Shown one piece after another: positions 11,018-21,436 of a DNA stretch of 64,000 bases. This DNA comes from Sanghuangporus weigelae (Eukaryota; Basidiomycota; Agaricomycetes; Hymenochaetales; Hymenochaetaceae): contig CP137319.1 in NCBI GenBank assembly GCA_033182465.1, positions 1,488,001 to 1,552,000 of the forward strand. The letters are read 5' to 3'. Each line of letters starts with the position of its first letter. Position 1 is the stretch's first letter. The position numbers and the translations under genes are program-made. The notes beneath the pieces are model-generated. The model saw only the letters and a list, made by a program, of their open reading frames with translations. It had not been told where the DNA came from and ran no database searches.

Positions 11018-11768
11018 CTACGAGGATGAACCGGACGAAGCTCCTCGGTAATCCAAGAACGGCGGATGCAACCATTCTGCTAGGTCAGGGACTGTAGCCG
11101 TCTGTGCGTCGTCATCTACTCCGATTCTACTCTGCATATAGCTCACCGCTGTCGAACGGACCGCTTCCAAGGTTTCACCTCGAAGGAACTCCAAGGTCCC
11201 ACGAGTCCCACGGCGGCCTGAGAGTCGGAGGGAGTACGGAGGAATTATAGTGTAGTAAATTCTTACCACATTCTAGATTTTGTGGGGAATGTATGTGCCT
11301 GTCTTAAAAGGCCGGTACAACATGGCTTTCAATCCTGTGATGAAGGTGGTCGGGTCTTGCCTGCCTCAATGCTAGGTCTTGCGACCTGCGACCAGCATTC
11401 GGTGTATGCATGTGATGACGTAGTCATATTTGTCATTGTTTGTCCATGTGAATGAACGGAAGAATGACACATCATCGCCTTTCTGAGTTTCTCACTCGCC
11501 ATCTTCGTGGACCGTTTAGCTACTGGACGGGATGATCCCTCGGCCCGACGGGGGCCTAGAAAGATGTGTTTTTATGTTCCTCCCGACGACCCCATCGCAC
11601 TGATGTTTGGAGACTGGTCGTACTCTTCTTACTGGACAATAGAGGATCAATGAGCTGACCTGAGATGTCTATTTTGTACTGATTTGAATCAGGACCTGGA
11701 GCTGCTATTGGGCGACGAGTAACAGTTGCCTTGGCGAGAACGAACGGAACATTTAATAATTGAGACAT
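11018..11768 (-). CDS. Putative small multi-exon gene, unrecognised (model incomplete)
   Basis: Several minus-strand stretches look coding. First comes an N-terminal piece from the ATG at 11768 (MSQLLNVPFVLAKATVTRRP, then SNQYKIDISG before a possible donor). A middle piece near 11400-11475 contains GDDVSFFRSFTWTNNDKY and DYVITCIHRMLVAG. A last exon starts after ctctcag near 11222 (RRGTRGTLEFLRGETLEAV) and ends VPDLAEWLHPPFLDYRG before the stop at 11018. The last intron (gtaagaattt...ctctcag, about 48 nt) is convincing; the other joins are not settled. I cannot name the family. It shares an upstream region with the gene at 12018. Confidence 0.35.
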
Positions 11769-11951
11769 TTTCCCATTTCTACGTAACACAGATCATGTTT
11801 TGATTCTCCCTTCCCGACTTCGTCCGCGACATGTTCGTTCAGTTCAAATACCAACTCACCTCTTCACTCGAGGTTTCACTCACCCCACTTCCACGGCTCA
11901 ACATGATCCGTCCCATGCATTGTTGATCCAGATTATTTGTTACGTTCCAGG

Positions 11952-11960
11952 TATATATAA
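11952..11960 (+). promoter_or_regulatory. TATA box for the gene at 12018
   Basis: TATATATAA lies 58 bp upstream of the ATG at 12018, at a suitable distance for a start site near 11985. It supports the start at 12018 over the in-frame TTG at 11967. Confidence 0.6.
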
Positions 11961-12017
11961 GCCGTCTTGGTATCCCGAGTCTACGTTTACTACCCGTGCC
12001 ACTTTTTTTCTCCGGAG

Positions 12018-13508
12018 ATGTCGACCTCTGCACAGTGCACTCTTGTAAAACCAGTCCCAAGACGCGCTCAGGCTCGCGTCGTGGTCAACCGTCCTGCGTC
12101 CCCTCATGGCCCGAAACAGCTCGCTGCGCGAAATGGTTCCGTGTCAGCCCAAGACCCGCATGCCACGCAAAAGTCGCGACCTGCGCGGAGTATGATCAGT
12201 AAACTCAGCATCGTGCGTGTCCCCCAGCCGAAGCTGGATGTGGAAGTGGCAGAAGGAGGGGGAAAGAAGTTGCAGCGAAGGCAAACTACTGCTAATGGAC
12301 GCGTCCCTGGTCAGCGTCCCGAACGTCCGAGTGCAAGTCCTTCGCGTCTCTCTTTTGCGTCGGCGTCCTTTTCTACCCCAAACTCGCCGACGGACATCAA
12401 GCGTAGCTTTAGCAATAGGCCATCCAGTCCTTCACGCCTGGCTTTCGCAGCTGCGTCGTTTACTCTGGCGGATGCTGCCCAGTCGACTGCATTGGATCGG
12501 CGAAATGCAAGAACGTTATCTTGTCAGTTTGAGCGTCTAGCTCCATCGCAGATTTACGACCTTGCAAAAGTTTCTTTGCAGCCTAGTACGAATGTACTGT
12601 CTACTGGACATGCTCCGTCAACTTTATTCATGCCACTTACGGAAGACGTGTATCTTCCCTTCCTTGATCGTCCTTCTGATGTTTTTGAGCTTCTGACGAA
12701 GTCGGATAACAAGAAGTTGATGGTTCTCTTCGCGCGTATGCTCCCTCCGTCACATGCAAACGAGTCGTATTACCCGCGGACTTCTTGTGAGTTGGCGGCG
12801 ACGGTCGGGACGTGGACGTTCGAAGACTTCACAACTTGGTTGACGCAGGTCTCGCGCGAGGAGATTGAAGATGAGACTTGGGTGCGTGCGTTGAGGCATT
12901 TCGTCTTGCCAAAGAGTGAAATCCTTTGGGAGCGTTTGAAGGGCATGCTTGGCGTACCGCCTGAGCTTGACATGGATCCGGAGTATGAGGGCGTTGAAGA
13001 GGAGGGAGGTAAATCTCCAGCAAAGGACTCTGCGCTGCACATTGCGCCTATTTATCCTTCTCCTTTTTCTTCTGGCCCGCGGCTCGATGGCATTTCCGAA
13101 GATGCGGAAGATTTTTCTGGTTCTAGAGCAGCAAGCCCGACAAACGAAGTAGTCGGTCTGCGTATAGCAACGAGTCCTTCGTTCCCGCTTTCGCCTGTTC
13201 CCTCGCGCATTAAAGCTGCCAGGACAGTGCCATCCTCGCCTCGTGTTCGAACACCAGCGCAAGGTTTTGCACCACTCGTATCGTCTCCGCTCGCGCCGAA
13301 GTCTGCTGTTGGAAGTCAGCCCCGACCTCGGTCAGCTCCGCCCCAAAAGATTATTGTTATTACTCCGGCTTCCACTCCCATCGGAATGAGTAGTGGAGGT
13401 CTATTTCCGGGACTGCTTTCGAAAATTCGGAGCAAGGATGTGGCCTGTCCGATGTTCCCTAGTAGTTTTGATAAGTTGGGGATGCAGCCGACGCTTTTGC
13501 GTATTTAG
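12018..13508 (+). CDS. Ser/Pro-rich protein of unknown function with a duplicated motif
   Basis: A single uninterrupted frame of 496 aa, unusual here where most genes have several introns. The start at 12018 (MSTSAQCTLVKPVPRRAQAR) follows a TATA box. Residues 1-150 are basic and low in complexity, with many SP/TP sites and an exact-spacing duplication, SPSRLSFASASF at 107 and SPSRLAFAAASF at 137. Residues about 160-330 look folded and may be a conserved helical domain (FERLAPSQIYDLAKVSL, LFARMLPPSHANESYY, WTFEDFTTWLTQVSREEI, LWERLKGMLGVPPELD). The C-terminus is again Ser/Pro-rich. I do not recognise the family and assign no function. The SP/TP sites suggest phosphorylation by proline-directed kinases, which is inference. 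Confidence 0.75.
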   Translation: MSTSAQCTLVKPVPRRAQARVVVNRPASPHGPKQLAARNGSVSAQDPHATQKSRPARSMISKLSIVRVPQPKLDVEVAEGGGKKLQRRQTTANGRVPGQRPERPSASPSRLSFASASFSTPNSPTDIKRSFSNRPSSPSRLAFAAASFTLADAAQSTALDRRNARTLSCQFERLAPSQIYDLAKVSLQPSTNVLSTGHAPSTLFMPLTEDVYLPFLDRPSDVFELLTKSDNKKLMVLFARMLPPSHANESYYPRTSCELAATVGTWTFEDFTTWLTQVSREEIEDETWVRALRHFVLPKSEILWERLKGMLGVPPELDMDPEYEGVEEEGGKSPAKDSALHIAPIYPSPFSSGPRLDGISEDAEDFSGSRAASPTNEVVGLRIATSPSFPLSPVPSRIKAARTVPSSPRVRTPAQGFAPLVSSPLAPKSAVGSQPRPRSAPPQKIIVITPASTPIGMSSGGLFPGLLSKIRSKDVACPMFPSSFDKLGMQPTLLRI

Positions 13509-13942
13509 GAACGCACGAATCTTAGAATTGGCTTTTTACCGAACATTTTCATGGACGTTGGAAGCTTTGTCTTTCTTCCTTCAAAAAATCTATCATATCT
13601 ACTACATATGCATCTTGGGTATCTTTTCAAAAGGGACTATTGACACGCTTTGAGTAGTGCTACTCGTTGTCTTCCCCCAGCCTATTTACTAGCACAGTTT
13701 TCTTTTTTTTTCGTATTGGTAATATGATACTTGCTATTTCCCTGCTGATTCCTTGAATTTGAGCATCGATTTTTGTGCTTAATTGTGGTAAGCCAACGTC
13801 GTCACCCAACGTGAACGTCAATAAGCGAAGCGTGAGAAATAAACCAGTGGACAGATCGGCTAATGGAGCGCGTATCGGACGCGTCTGTGGTTCACCTTTA
13901 ACCTTTTTTTCAAACTTTTATCCATCCCGACGCTTTTTAAAC
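13509..13942. other. Intergenic spacer upstream of NASP
   Basis: 434 bp between two plus-strand genes. It should contain the 3' UTR of the preceding gene (T-rich near 13700-13720) and the NASP promoter. No TATA box or RNA gene was seen. Confidence 0.45.
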
Positions 13943-15579
13943 ATGTCTGAGTGAGTCTGACCTATCTGAACGGAATACTGCACGGAATTCACTTCTGAAA
14001 CTTATTGATTTAGCTCGGCCACTAAATCAGAGGCTCAAGGAACCACTGCTTCGAGTTCATCGAACGTTGAGGAATACGTCGACAAAGCTAAACGCGCCTT
14101 TGCACTTCGGAAATATGAGGAGGCTGTCGAGCATTATGCTACTGCTCTAGAACTTACGTGCGTATTCAGAATGAATTCTTCTGAAGCACAACAATTGAGC
14201 TAGCTACTTGTGGTTTTGCTTTTTGCAGGGTACAGAAATACGGCGACGAGGCGCCGGAAGTAGCGGACTTGTACTTTGCGTACGGAAAGGCGTTGTTGGA
14301 GAATGCCATAAGTCAGAGTGGTGTGCTGGGCAAGGAGCAGGCTGAGGAGACACTTTTGAAGGAGGAGGGCCCTGAAAGTGGTGAGTGGCTTGCGGACAAG
14401 AATAGGAAAGCCACAAGACGTGTTTTGACGCGTTCTCTCGGTCACAATAGGTGCTGACGGGGCATCGAAGCCCTTCATTTCATTCTCTGGCGATGCGGAA
14501 GAGGAAGCCGAGGATAAGGCTGTTGACTTGTTCGCTGAAGCAAATGCTGCTGTCGAGGCTGAGGAGAAAGAACAGGAGAGTGGAGGCGAAGGCGAAGAGG
14601 GAGATGATGATGAAGGAGAACCTGAGGATGACTTCAATGCTGCGTGGGAGGTGCTTGACCTTGCGCGTGCCTTGTATGAGAAGAGGAAGGATGAGGACGA
14701 TGCAATTAAGCTCAAGCTTGCAGATACTTACATTACTTTGGGGGATGTTTCTCTAGAGACAGGTGAGGAGACATACTATATTCTTAAAGAGAAACTCACC
14801 ACATACATTGGCATTGCCCAATTTGTAGAGAAATTTGATGTGGCCATCCCGGACTACGAATCAGGCCTTGCACTCAAATCCGAGCTTCTTCCTATCTCGT
14901 CCCGGCAACTGGCAGAGGCGCATTACAAGCTCAGCATGGTTCTCGATCTGACGTCGGGCAAGCTTTCACAAGCCATCCGGCATGCAGAGAAGGCGCTTGA
15001 GAGCGTGGAGACGCGTCTTGCGGAGTTGAGGATTGGATTGAGTGGACAGCTTCCTCCGTTACCGGAACCCCCTCAAGCTGCTGCCTCGAAGCAGGACGTT
15101 AAAGGGAAGGGGAAGGCTGCTCCTGTTAGGGTCGCTCAGGAGGAACTTGTCCAGAATATGAGTAAGAGCCAGATTGAGGCGGAGATTAAGGAGTTGGAGG
15201 GACTTCATGAAGACCTTGCATTGAAGGTGTGTTGCAATCAATGTCCGTACTTATTCAGTGGCGATTTATCGCGTCATAGGTCGACGAATTGAAAACGAAT
15301 CCCGCGAATGAGCTTACTAACGCTCCGGCTCTCGTTGCGAAGGCGCTCGACGAAGAGTTAAATGCTGGAACAAAATCTGGGGATCCTTCCAAACCGCTTG
15401 TGATTAATGACCTGAATCAGATGGTTCGGAAGAAGAAAAAACCTGCTGTGGAGGCATCGACGACCACGCAAAATGGAGATGCGGAGATGAATGGGAAGAG
15501 AAAAGCTGGAGAAGTGGTGGATGAGGTAATTGATGGATCGAAGAAAGCGAAAGTTGAGGATGTATCAGCGACTCAATAA
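13943..15579 (+). CDS. NASP: NASP / Hif1 / Sim3-type histone chaperone (SHNi-TPR)
   Basis: Six exons (13943-13950, 14014-14157, 14229-14380, 14451-14762, 14829-15226, 15280-15579) give 437 aa. The first exon codes only MSD plus part of a codon (8 nt). TPR helices appear as VEEYVDKAKRAFALRKYEEA and the following helix pair, are interrupted by a long acidic insert (EEAEDKAVDLFAEANAAVEA, then runs of Glu/Asp), and resume at NAAWEVLDLARALYEKRKDE and LAEAHYKLSMVLDLTSGKLS. The acidic insert inside TPR2 is typical of NASP/SHNi-TPR proteins, which bind histones H3-H4 and deliver them for chromatin assembly. The C-terminus is basic (MVRKKKKPAV, NGKRKAGEV), fitting nuclear import. All joins are in phase. 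Confidence 0.9.
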
Positions 15580-15814
15580 AATCAGGCCATCGGTAAAATA
15601 CATGCATGATTACTATGGCTCGAACTTCTGCTGTTTTTTACTGTTTGCTGCTGTTACTGGATATTTACCTATTTTATTACCATAGGATGCCGTATACGTA
15701 CACACGTTGTTTGGATCGCGTTTTCGGAAAATAAACCAATCAAACAGAAATATCTCAAACGAATGAAAGCATCATCTGTATAATCTTGTTTGCGCGATAT
15801 ATGTGTACCAATAA

Positions 15815-17393
15815 TCAAAATGGCAGCTTTGACGCTGAGATTTTTTCGTGCTTGAACTTCTTTTTGCCCTCTCCTGAGCCAAACTCAGCCACGATGTGGC
15901 CCTTGTCGTCTTTACTCCGCATATCATATTTGTATGTGCAGAGTCCCTCGAGGCCTACGGGCCCACGAGCATGTATGCGTCCGGTGCTGATACCGACCTC
16001 CGTACCGAACCCATAACGGAAGCCATCTGCGAAACGCGTGCTGGTGTTCACATAGGTCCCTGCGGAGTCGACGCCCCGACAGAATTGGGTCGCGTTGGTT
16101 TGGGATTCGGTGACGATCGCGTCGGTGTGATGCGATGAATGTGCGTTGATGTGTTGGATGGCGGCGGAGAGCGAGGGGACTGTGAGGACACTCAGAGTGA
16201 GCGAGAGGTGCTCGGTGGTATAATCGTCTGGTCTTGAGGGTTGTACGAGCGTGCCGAGGTTGGGAAGAGGAACGGGCAGGTTTTGGAGCACGGAAAGCGA
16301 GGGAGTATCGCAGAGCAGTAAGACCCCTGCTTCGAGGAGGGCTTTTGCTACCTTTGGCCAGAGAGTAGTCAGGAGCTTCTCGTGGATGAGGAGTGTCTCA
16401 GCCGCGTTACAGGCAGCTGGGTAATCGGTCTAACATTGCTTCCATTAGTCATTGCGGATTCAAGAACATCAATCTAGTAGCACTGACTTTTGAATCAATA
16501 ACAATTCTAACCGCTTTCGCTTCATCAGCACTCTCGTCCAAAAACACAGTACACAGCCCGTCTGCATGCCCCATAACAGGTATTCGCGTATTATTTTGGA
16601 TATGCCGAACAAGGCTATTGCTTCCTCGTGGGACGACGAGATCTATGTATCGGTCTTGGGACAGAAGAAAGGAGACTTCTTCTCGTGTTTGGATGGTTTG
16701 GATGTAGTTCTCTGGGAGTTGGGTCTTCGAGAGTGCTGTGCGGATAGCTCGGGAGAGAAGGGAAGTTGTGCGGGTGGATTCTTTACCGCCTTTTAGGATT
16801 GCAGCATTTCCTGTGAGGTACCAGCATATAGTCAGAGACTGAAGCGTCTTCAAGCTTTGCAAAGACCGACCGGACTTGATTGCCAAAGCTGCAATGTTAA
16901 CAACTACCTCCGGCCTAGCCTCGAATATGACGAGCAGTACACCGATGGGACACGAGACGCGATACAGCTCCAGGTTGTCATCCAGTTCGGATGCATACGA
17001 TACGTTCCCTGTTGGGTCGGGCAGTGCAGCGATGTCCATAACGCCCTGTAGCATAGCATCCCACTTATCCCCCTTGAATAGGTCCATTCGTTTTACGAGA
17101 GATGAGGACAGTCGACCCGCCTCAACTTCTCGCTGCGCAACCTAATATCAGATAAAAATAGATTTGATCAATACTGTAGTCAGTGCTACTAGTACACAAC
17201 AATCACAATAGAATAGGGTGTACAGTACCTCCAAATCGACTTTATTGGCTTCTTGGATCTCATGCTGCAGTGCCTCCAGTTCAGATTTGATGAGATGCAG
17301 TGCCTTTATACGTTCACATGGCTCAATGAGTTGGGACGCCTCAAAAGCTGCCTTTGCGGCTTTTGCGATTTTTGTTGCACCCTCTTCGCTCAT
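15815..17393 (-). CDS. PRO2: Gamma-glutamyl phosphate reductase (proline biosynthesis, PRO2)
   Basis: Four minus-strand exons (17393-17229, 17141-16871, 16810-16488, 16429-15815) encode 457 aa. The enzyme reduces gamma-glutamyl phosphate to glutamate-5-semialdehyde with NADPH, the second step of proline synthesis, in the cytosol. Family landmarks are the Rossmann segment PIGVLLVIFEARPEV, NAAILKGGKE, the Ser/Arg loop VVPRGSNSLVRHIQ, the IPVMGHADGLC segment, and the catalytic-cysteine region TDYPAACNAAETLLIH; the C-terminus carries FGTEVGISTGRIHARGPVG. Nothing essential is missing. It is convergent with NASP across 235 bp. Confidence 0.94.
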
Positions 17394-17896
17394 GAGGGTT
17401 GGTAGCTTTGCAAGCTACGTTCTTAATATGGTGATACTTTAAGAGCTGTAGGGCCTTCGCAGTCGTCGGCGCCCGAGTCTTTGTAGCGTAGTAAAGAGAG
17501 TGTCGCGCGGAAATCTTTTTTTCGTTTTCGCCAAATTAAACTACAAGTGATCGGCGGAGATCGACGCGATTTATCCCATCACTCACAAAAAAAATCAGGT
17601 TACTGCATGCCTAAGAATAACTGTAGTCCATAGCTGACGTCATGGCTGAAAGAGCATGCTCACGAGTGGAGTCGGAGAAGGAGAGAAGGAAATTGAAATT
17701 GAAAAAAGAAAGTAAGAACGAGTAACGAGTCGTGAGTATTGTATAAGTACAGAGATGTAAACGTAGCGAGTAACATAGCGAGACTGAAAGAACTGACTCG
17801 GAGAAAAAGCGAGTGAGTATGTGGAAATAATGAAATACAAAAGCCATAAGGAAAACAATAAGACGCTAATCGAGAGCGCAAACGCAGAAAAAAGGA
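17394..17896. other. Intergenic spacer, PRO2 promoter and YAP180 3' side
   Basis: 503 bp between two minus-strand genes. No gene or RNA recognised; purine-rich on the plus strand from 17690 to 17740. Open frames here are low-complexity shadows. Confidence 0.4.
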
Positions 17897-20800
17897 CTAG
17901 ATTAAGGACGCAACACCATTCTGCTGTTTCGATGCGTCGCCCGTGGTGCCTCGGAAGAGATTGGAGCCGAAAGACGGAGTATTGTTTGTTGAATTCGTAC
18001 TCAAGCTTGAGCCGAATTGAGAGTTCGGTAGAGGGGGCATGCCTCCGCCTAGTTGAGTAGTCGATGGGTTGAACATGGAAGCGCGGAAGGGATTGGCAAC
18101 ACCTGACCCAGTCATTTGGGGACGCAGACCTACACCTAACGATGATCCGAAAGTTGGTCCTCCTCCACCAAGCCCTCCCAGACCCGTCGCCTGAGCATTT
18201 AGTCCCGAAGAGTTACCAAAGCCCGTTGTTGTGGATGAAAGCCCGCCAAACGAAGGGGTGGCTGCAGAATTTGAGTTTGATGCTGTCGGATAACCAAGAG
18301 CACTGAATGAAGGTCCATTGGTCGTCGATGAGGTCGTCTGCGTAGGCGATGATGCAGATCCTAAGCCACCGGCACTGAAGCCAGTCTCGGTAGGCTGGGC
18401 CGACTGCTTATCCGGGGTCGTCGAAGGCTCAGGAATGGGCGGCAAGGACTCAAGTAAAGATGCTCCAAAAGAAGACGTTGGCTTGAATGCTCTGATTCCT
18501 GAAAATCCTGTCATCTGAGGACGTAACGGCGGAGAGCTTGACAGTGCAGAAGTCGCGTTTGTCGTTCCAGTCGGCTGACTAGAAACTGCGGATGCTGATG
18601 TGAACTGTGACGTCGATGAAGGAGTTCCAGTTGTGTCAGTTCCGGGCTTATTCATGTCAAGTGCCCAATTCTTGTTGAATGAGAATGATGAAGCAACGCC
18701 GGACATATTCATGCCATCCGTAGAGGTCGACGAAGGTGCATGCAAGACGGAACTGGTGGAGGGCGCCGCACTCTGTTGAACAGTTGGAGATGGAATTGAT
18801 TGTTGAGCACCGAATCCAGGGCCCGGGTTGAACATCCCTGTAGCTAACTCCTGTAGAGTTGGTGGCTTAGGGACTGGCGGTGCTGGTTCTTGCGGAATAC
18901 CGAACGGGTTCCTGGAACCTGTCTGATGAGCGACTACAGGTTTGGCCATTTTAAAAGCATTGTTAGTGTTAGTCAGCGGCGTCGAAGCGGGTCTTTGCGG
19001 TAGCTGTTGGGCATTTATTGTATTTGTTGTACTTGGCGGGCTGCTCGTTGCATTCTGCATAGGCGTGGGTCCAAATGTGGAATTCTGCATGTTCTGCTGT
19101 ATTTGCCCGTTAGACTGCGGAGCAGAGAAAGGCGGGGCCGGTTGCTGGAAAGCGTTGCCGTTTGATGCAGGAGGGACTGAAAGACCAAATGTGGGCATAC
19201 CAGTGCTCTGTGGCATCAACATACTCTGACGGAACGGGTTGGCGCCTGTTGCCTGAGGCTGCAAGAATCCTGTTGGTTGCGGGCGAAGGAACGAGGAAAA
19301 GGAAGGATGCTGTCCTTGGTTGATACCAGTCGGTTGAGGCTGCTGGAAGGCCATATTGGGCATCCCCGTCTGCTGCGGTGGCATCAAACCTGTCGGTTGA
19401 GATACCTGAGATTGAACAAATGGCATGGCCTGCAGCTGTTGGGGAAATGCTCCGGTAATCATCATTGACTGGCGCATGGCGAAAGGGTTATGAGCAGCAT
19501 GCTGTTGCATTTGTTGCTGTTGCTGCTGGAGAAGTTGACTGATGCAGGGATGATGATCAGTTCCTTCTAAAAAGGCCGAGGGCGATTGAGTAACTTACTT
19601 GGTTGGCTGCGAAGCAAACATGGCAGTCTGCTCTTCCTCGATGGAAGCAAAGAAGTCAATCAAAGCCTTGTTCTCCGTAGGAGGCTTTGCAGATGAAGAG
19701 CTAGCTTCAGCATTAGACGATGAGGGAACCGGGGTCGCTAAAATAAGAAATCGATCAGATAAGAATCTGGAAAAGACGTCAGAAAACTGACCTTTAGTAG
19801 TTCCGTTTGGTGCTTTGGTGCCTTCCCTTGCGTTCTTATCCGCCAAAGCCTTGGTAGTTTTATATTCGATACGATTCTGCTCAAAATTCGGGTCGTTCAA
19901 GTATTCTTCAAGCGCTGCCACAAGTGACACTGGAGCCTGGGGTGACGCAGAAGAATCAGATGAGCGATTACATTAGGACTGTGTAATTTGCAACTTACAT
20001 GCTTGAGATTGGGGACAGGAACGTTCAGTAGGTTTTGCAGTTTCCTCGCAACACCGAGATATTCAACCACTTTCTCAGTTTGCTTGCAGAAATTCCGGTA
20101 GATATTAAGGGCAGCTTCTGCGTCAACATGTGACATCTCGAAATAGTGTTCCAACACGTTGATGACTCCCTCGTTTACGGCTTGGAAGAGAATAAGTAGG
20201 TCCTTGACCAACATACGGAGCGCCGTGACATTAAGATCGTCCTCCAAGTTGTCGAAATAAAACTTGAGTAAATATTCAGTTTAGTCGAAGCGTTAGACGA
20301 AGAATAGAGAGGAACGTACGCGGCATTCCACAAGAGCATTGATCGCCTTCTGCACGGCTTTCGTTTCCCGTAGCAGGCCCTTCTCAACTGTCATTGAGCG
20401 CAGCTTTCGCCCTAACATCGTTTTGCTTCTCTGAGGACCATTAGAAGCTCTAGCAGTACTACCAATCGCGCTCTCAACTCGAGCGTCGCGATTCGAGTCA
20501 CTTTGTACCCTTACTGGGTCATGCTTCAAGTCCTTGTATGTACGAATCCTTGTGTCAAGATAGATGGCGTAATTTTGCAGATTCTTGGGGGTGTCGTAGC
20601 CTAGAAGTGGCAGCGCAACTATTAGAACGAGGTAAGCTGAAGCATCTCGATACGCACCATCCCAGTGCCCAGCAGAGACACTTCTCAAGCGAAGAATGTC
20701 GTCAGATGCAAGAGCAGACAAGACGTTATCTGTGGCACCATTGCGAATCATCGTGTGTAGCACAATGAGTGCCTTGAAAACAACCTGACATCAAACTTGG

Positions 20801-21058
20801 TGAGAACTGCAACTGTAAACATCACAGCATCGAACGTACAATAGTATTCGGCTCCCTAAGCCGTAATGCAAGCGCTCGACATACATCATGAACTACGCCA
20901 TCTTCGGAGTACGTTGCGGCGATGATCGGGTCGATGTACTGAAGACAAGCAAGTAAGCAAGCGTACACGGCGAAAATTGGTCAATTGCATACCTTTGCCT
21001 TTGGAGGAGCAGCCTTTGGTTTGCATGCAAGCTTAACCGTCTTGTCGAAGCTCGACAT
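17897..21058 (-). CDS. AP180/CALM-type clathrin adaptor with ANTH domain (yeast Yap1801/1802 homologue)
   Basis: Eight minus-strand exons (21058-20993, 20938-20840, 20784-20658, 20600-20320, 20262-19999, 19936-19792, 19737-19599, 19538-17897) encode 920 aa. The ANTH domain fills residues 1 to about 290: MSSFDKTVKLACKPKAAPPK with the basic phosphoinositide-binding Lys cluster, then VFKALIVLHTMIRNG, LRSMTVEKGLLRETKAVQKA and LFQAVNEGVINVLEHYFEMS. The remaining 600 residues are disordered, with polyQ near 375, NPF motifs (AHNPFAMRQS, GANPFRQS, SRNPFG, VANPFRAS) that bind EH domains, and repeated LxxQxTG sites. Such adaptors bind PIP2 and clathrin at endocytic sites and sort SNARE cargo. Domain order and length fit the family. 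Confidence 0.92.
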
Positions 21059-21436
21059 GGCTGGAGAACGAGCCCGGTGTTGTGCACGGTGCCAAGCCCA
21101 GATGGCGGGTTGTCGGTGGTTGTATCGGCAAGGGATAAACAGAGCCAAATCAGGACACGGCATGCTATTGGTAAGCCAAGTTCACATTCACACTACTCAC
21201 AGCTTCTACTCCGCACATGCATTATGCTTGTCGAGAAATAGCAAGAGGGAACGGTATCAGGATGGGATACTTCTTTGAAGTACGGTCAATGGACGAGCTC
21301 GGACAACCCTGTTAGGGTGAATTACCAAATGTCCCTCGAGCGCACCTCAAGGCAAGGCGTTTCTTCCGCGCACCGCCTCAGCTATATTAACTTGATCTCC
21401 ATGGCTTGACTCCCACCGCGGTCCTAAAGCCTTTCC
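21059..21436. promoter_or_regulatory. Divergent promoter region, endocytic adaptor / MLKL-like gene
   Basis: 378 bp separate two divergent start codons. No clear TATA box; a TATATTAA-like stretch (gctatattaac near 21381) lies about 55 bp before the plus-strand ATG at 21437. The role is inferred from position. Confidence 0.4.

Noticed and set aside
12750-13262. 170-codon minus-strand open frame
   Set aside because: Antisense to the intronless gene at 12018, which has a TATA box and better composition.
14200-14715. 171-codon minus-strand open frame
   Set aside because: Antisense to the acidic insert of NASP; poly-Ser composition mirrors Glu/Asp codons.
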